Below are positions 61,415-64,000 of a stretch of 64,000 nucleotides of DNA, piece by piece. The stretch lies in NCBI RefSeq assembly GCF_900177665.1, contig NZ_FXAW01000007.1, forward strand, positions 1-64,000, read 5' to 3'. The DNA comes from Marivirga sericea. GTDB taxonomy: Bacteria > Bacteroidota > Bacteroidia > Cytophagales > Cyclobacteriaceae. Position 1 is the first letter of the stretch. Every line of letters starts with the position of its first letter. The notes under the pieces are model-generated. The model ran no database searches. It saw nothing but the letters and a program-made list of their open reading frames with translations, and had not been told where the DNA came from. The position numbers and the translations under genes were made by a program.

Positions 61415-61508
61415 ATCTGAATGTAAGTAGCAAGGAAGAATTTAAATTAGGTTTGACTAAAGTAGCAAGTACTTCAACTTGTAACCGTGAAAGAAAGAAA
61501 TGATGGAA

Positions 61509-61802
61509 TCAGGCTATTATTCTTTTTGTCAAAAAATTATTAATATCCAATAAAGCATCGACTATGTTATCAGCCATTTTTTGGCGATACCCAATTACCC
61601 TCTGATTAATAAGCTTTCCTGAATCCCCATTGAATGCAAATCGTCCTATAATTTTATTATTTCTGATTTCATAAATTAAAACCTCATAGATGGATACATC
61701 AACCCCATTGTGGTAACCTACACCCATTTTCCAGCTGATATCTCTTCTTTCTTTAATAGTATGATTTAACAAGTCTACTATTGCATTTTTACTTAAATCC
61801 AT
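61509..61802 (-). CDS. hypothetical small protein
   Basis: Start taken at ATG 61802 (97 residues; the longer frame uses TTG at 61811). Sequence MDLSKNAIVDLLNHTIKERR, then KMGVGYHNGVDVSIYEVLIY and EIRNNKIIGRFAFNGDSGKL. Mixed alpha/beta, no signal peptide, no cysteine; no family recognised. It lies on its own between the macro-domain gene and another hypothetical gene. Confidence 0.5.
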   Translation of the reverse strand: MDLSKNAIVDLLNHTIKERRDISWKMGVGYHNGVDVSIYEVLIYEIRNNKIIGRFAFNGDSGKLINQRVIGYRQKMADNIVDALLDINNFLTKRIIA

Positions 61803-61967
61803 GTGCTTCAATGAGTTGTTTCCTTACTCAATTTATAAAAAATTGAAACTACTTAAAAACAAATTAAAACATATTTACCTAGATGCAATCCTTTACACCC
61901 ATAGAACTTAAATAAACAATGCGATCACTGGTTTTTGAAGCTTTTCAAAAGAGATTATTTGGTTGCT

Positions 61968-62369
61968 TCACCCTGCATAATCTCCCGTCTTTTGCCTACA
62001 TTCTTTTGCCTTTTTAGTAGAGATAATTTTCCACAAAGGATTTCTGAAAAAGAGCACTGACTTAACGTAGAAATTGTGCATAACACTTTGAAAACTTGAA
62101 TGATACTTTGAGGCATTTTTAGGCATCACTACATATTCGTAGCCAAAACGTTCACTCACTTTATCCATACAAGGATTTCCGTATAGTACATTTTTTGTAT
62201 CCTTTATATAGATACTCAAAAGTCTTCTATCTTTTTTAGTGCCTTCAGGTTCTAGCTCAGGTTGCCTTTTAATTTTTTCTGTTGCATTATTATTGTAATC
62301 AACTTGACCAATAGCCTGCAAAGAAATTAGACAGAATAAGATAAGGACACATGCTGTGAAGCTTCTCAT
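61968..62369 (-). CDS. hypothetical secreted protein
   Basis: 133 residues. Signal peptide MRSFTACVLILFCLISLQAI with cleavage near GQ; mature part is basic and has two cysteines (LYGNPCMDK and KAKECRQK) that could form a disulfide. FRNPLWKIISTKKAKEC gives an amphipathic basic region. No family recognised. It lies 48 bases after the tolC stop on the same strand and may be in that transcript. Confidence 0.55.
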   Translation of the reverse strand: MRSFTACVLILFCLISLQAIGQVDYNNNATEKIKRQPELEPEGTKKDRRLLSIYIKDTKNVLYGNPCMDKVSERFGYEYVVMPKNASKYHSSFQSVMHNFYVKSVLFFRNPLWKIISTKKAKECRQKTGDYAG

Positions 62370-62417
62370 TTTACAAACATCCGAAAATAATTAAATAAAA
62401 AAGGGATTAACTTAGAT

Positions 62418-63875
62418 TTATTCAATTAAACGCTTGTTTTCTCTGAAATCATATAGCGTCAGCTGTCTTAAATTATAATAGGCCTGCCAAAAATTTCCCA
62501 ATGAATTGATATAGTCTCTTTTGGCTTGATCTTTTTCGGTAAGTGCAATGGATAAGTCTGTAATGCTGATCTTACCGATTAAGTAACGGTTTTTAGCAAT
62601 ATTGTACCTCCTTTGGGATATATCATCTGCTTTTTCAGTGATGGCAACTTGATCTCTAAGCATTTCAAGAGTCTTAACTTGCGTATAGACTTCTTGCTCA
62701 AAATTGACTTTCTCCTGCTCTACAGTATATTGAACCAATTGATAATTTGCTTCAGCCGTTCTTACTCTTGACTTTTGCCTTCCCCAATCCACTATTGGAA
62801 TAGTAAAACCCAATTGTACTCTTTGCTGATTCTCCGGGGTTTGATAGATTGCAGGTAGCTGTTCCGCTTGATTAGTTAAACCAAAACTTCCGAATAAATT
62901 CATATTCAAACCTGTTTCACCTTGAGCTCGATCTACCTCTTTGTTAGCTTCCAATAATCTTCTCTTAAAACCAACTGCTTCTTGTCTATTGTTAAGGGCT
63001 TCCTGAAGTGCTAAATCAGGATCAATTTGAAATTCAGGTATCTTTTGAGGAACAATCAAATTAAGCTCATCGTCATTTTTCAATCCTAAGAAAGCCTTTA
63101 ACGCTAGTTGAGTTGTTTCTAAATCCAAACTTGCTTGAGCAACTGCTTGTCTAGAATTCATTAAACTTAATTCCAATTGTAGTAATTCATTTTCTGGTAT
63201 TTTACCAAGCTCATATCGTCCTTGGGCAATTTTATAAATGGTATCATTATTACCTAAGTTTTTTTGTGCTATTTCAAGACTTACTTGAGCGCTTAATAAA
63301 TTGAAAAAACGAGTAGAAACATCTTTAGATATTTGTTCAAACTCTTCCACAAATTCCCTTTTGGACTCCTCGTATCGCAATGGTTCAATCTCCCTGTCCC
63401 ATTTCAATTCATTAAAACGAAATAAAGGCTGGATAAAACCAATGGATAAAGGGTCACCACCATATCTAAAATCATTTCTTTCAAAATCATCAAAACGATT
63501 GACCGTAGAATTTAAAAAAACAGTTCCCCCAGTCAGACCAATTTGCTGCTCAAGGTTCAAAGATACATCTGAATTACTATTGAATACAGAACGATATTGC
63601 GTGGAGCCGTCTTCTTGTGTAACGGGGGTTACAGACCTGTTAAAATTAGGCAAGGTACCACTTAAGCTTAACTGAGGAACAAAATTAGATTTATAGACCC
63701 TGTACTGCCAGTACCTGTTTTCCTTAATGGTTTCGGCTCTTTTATAAGCTGGAGATTGGGTTTTTGCTATTTGGATGACCTCTTGAAGCGTATAGGTTTG
63801 TTGGGAATATAAATCAAAACTCCAAAATATAGAGCTTAAAATCATCACTGTATTAAAAATGTACTTTCTATTCAT
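62418..63875 (-). CDS. TolC-family outer membrane efflux protein
   Basis: 485 residues. Signal peptide (MNRKYIFNTVMILSSIFWSF) then the duplicated TolC helical barrel: YTLQEVIQIAKTQSPAYKRA, FLGLKNDDELNLIVP, VQLGFTIPIVDWGRQKSRVR, RRYNIAKNRYLIGKISITDL. Ends in TLYDFRENKRLIE. It forms an export channel. Its ATG overlaps the stop of the ABC permease gene by 8 bases, so it is coupled to a MacB-type transporter. Confidence 0.9.
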   Translation of the reverse strand: MNRKYIFNTVMILSSIFWSFDLYSQQTYTLQEVIQIAKTQSPAYKRAETIKENRYWQYRVYKSNFVPQLSLSGTLPNFNRSVTPVTQEDGSTQYRSVFNSNSDVSLNLEQQIGLTGGTVFLNSTVNRFDDFERNDFRYGGDPLSIGFIQPLFRFNELKWDREIEPLRYEESKREFVEEFEQISKDVSTRFFNLLSAQVSLEIAQKNLGNNDTIYKIAQGRYELGKIPENELLQLELSLMNSRQAVAQASLDLETTQLALKAFLGLKNDDELNLIVPQKIPEFQIDPDLALQEALNNRQEAVGFKRRLLEANKEVDRAQGETGLNMNLFGSFGLTNQAEQLPAIYQTPENQQRVQLGFTIPIVDWGRQKSRVRTAEANYQLVQYTVEQEKVNFEQEVYTQVKTLEMLRDQVAITEKADDISQRRYNIAKNRYLIGKISITDLSIALTEKDQAKRDYINSLGNFWQAYYNLRQLTLYDFRENKRLIE

Positions 63876-64000
63876 ATCTTAAAGAGGTTATTGGATCCTG
63901 ATTTGCGGCTTTCCTAGCAGGTGCTATACCAAAAATTAAACCCACGGTTGCGGCAACTCCGAATGAAATTACTATTGAAATACCACTTACGATTGTGGGG
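63868..64000 (-). CDS. ABC transporter permease (MacB/FtsX type), C-terminal part
   Basis: The 44 codons from the window edge to TAG at 63868-63870 read PTIVSGISIVISFGVAATVG then LIFGIAPARKAANQDPITSL and RYE. The last transmembrane segment followed by PARKAANxDPIxxLRYE is the hallmark of MacB/FtsX-family permease ends. It is truncated by the window. The tolC gene begins in its stop region. Confidence 0.88.
   Translation of the reverse strand, partial: PTIVSGISIVISFGVAATVGLIFGIAPARKAANQDPITSLRYE

Overview
The window comes from an AT-rich Bacteroidota chromosome, most likely a marine Cytophagales-type organism (genus not determinable). Evidence: promoters of the Bacteroidota form TTTG-N19-TAnnTTTG, few Shine-Dalgarno sequences, gene order tRNA-Tyr/Gly/Thr-tuf-tRNA-Trp-secE-nusG-rplKAJL-rpoBC-DUF3467, an Oar-like TonB-dependent receptor, a PafA-type alkaline phosphatase and a one-cysteine L36.

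Layout. 1-4012: an accessory stretch with a HigB/HigA toxin-antitoxin pair (HigA cut by the window edge), a possible 34-residue membrane microprotein, and a four-gene minus-strand operon SDR > SRPBCC > saccharopine-dehydrogenase-like > AraC regulator. 4013-6875: gene-poor, with a lipoprotein, a small membrane protein, inverted repeats and a three-copy 20-bp tandem repeat. 6876-18953: phosphate-ester genes (PafA lipoprotein, large WG/TPR-like lipoprotein, TonB-dependent receptor, ENPP phosphodiesterase, Crp-type regulator), then a Ppx/GppA phosphatase and a type-2 malate/lactate dehydrogenase between 13-bp direct repeats. 19010-22349: outer membrane protein, FtsB/DivIC-like protein, eno and carA.

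22474-53158 is the translation and transcription core, all on the minus strand. Read in the direction of transcription: tRNA-Tyr, tRNA-Gly, tRNA-Thr, tuf; tRNA-Trp, secE, nusG, rplK, rplA, rplJ, rplL, rpoB, rpoC, DUF3467; rpsL, rpsG, fusA, rpsJ; rplC to rplQ including secY, infA, rpmJ and rpoA. No map gene lies between secY and infA. Promoters and intrinsic terminators can be placed between units, and several terminator U-tracts overlap or adjoin the -7 box of the next promoter.

53511-64000: a stand-alone biotinyl protein, pyrH, frr, a divergent FAD monooxygenase/TetR pair with repeated operator-like sites, an FMN reductase, YceI, purine nucleoside phosphorylase, an OprP-type porin, a macro-domain protein, two hypotheticals, and a TolC-type efflux protein overlapping the 3' end of an ABC permease cut by the right edge. 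No rRNA, CRISPR array, insertion sequence or prophage was seen. The most notable material is regulatory: overlapping terminators and promoters, a possible switch-like leader before a TTG-started rpoB, paired operator sites at 56619-56664, and intergenic repeats flanking accessory genes.
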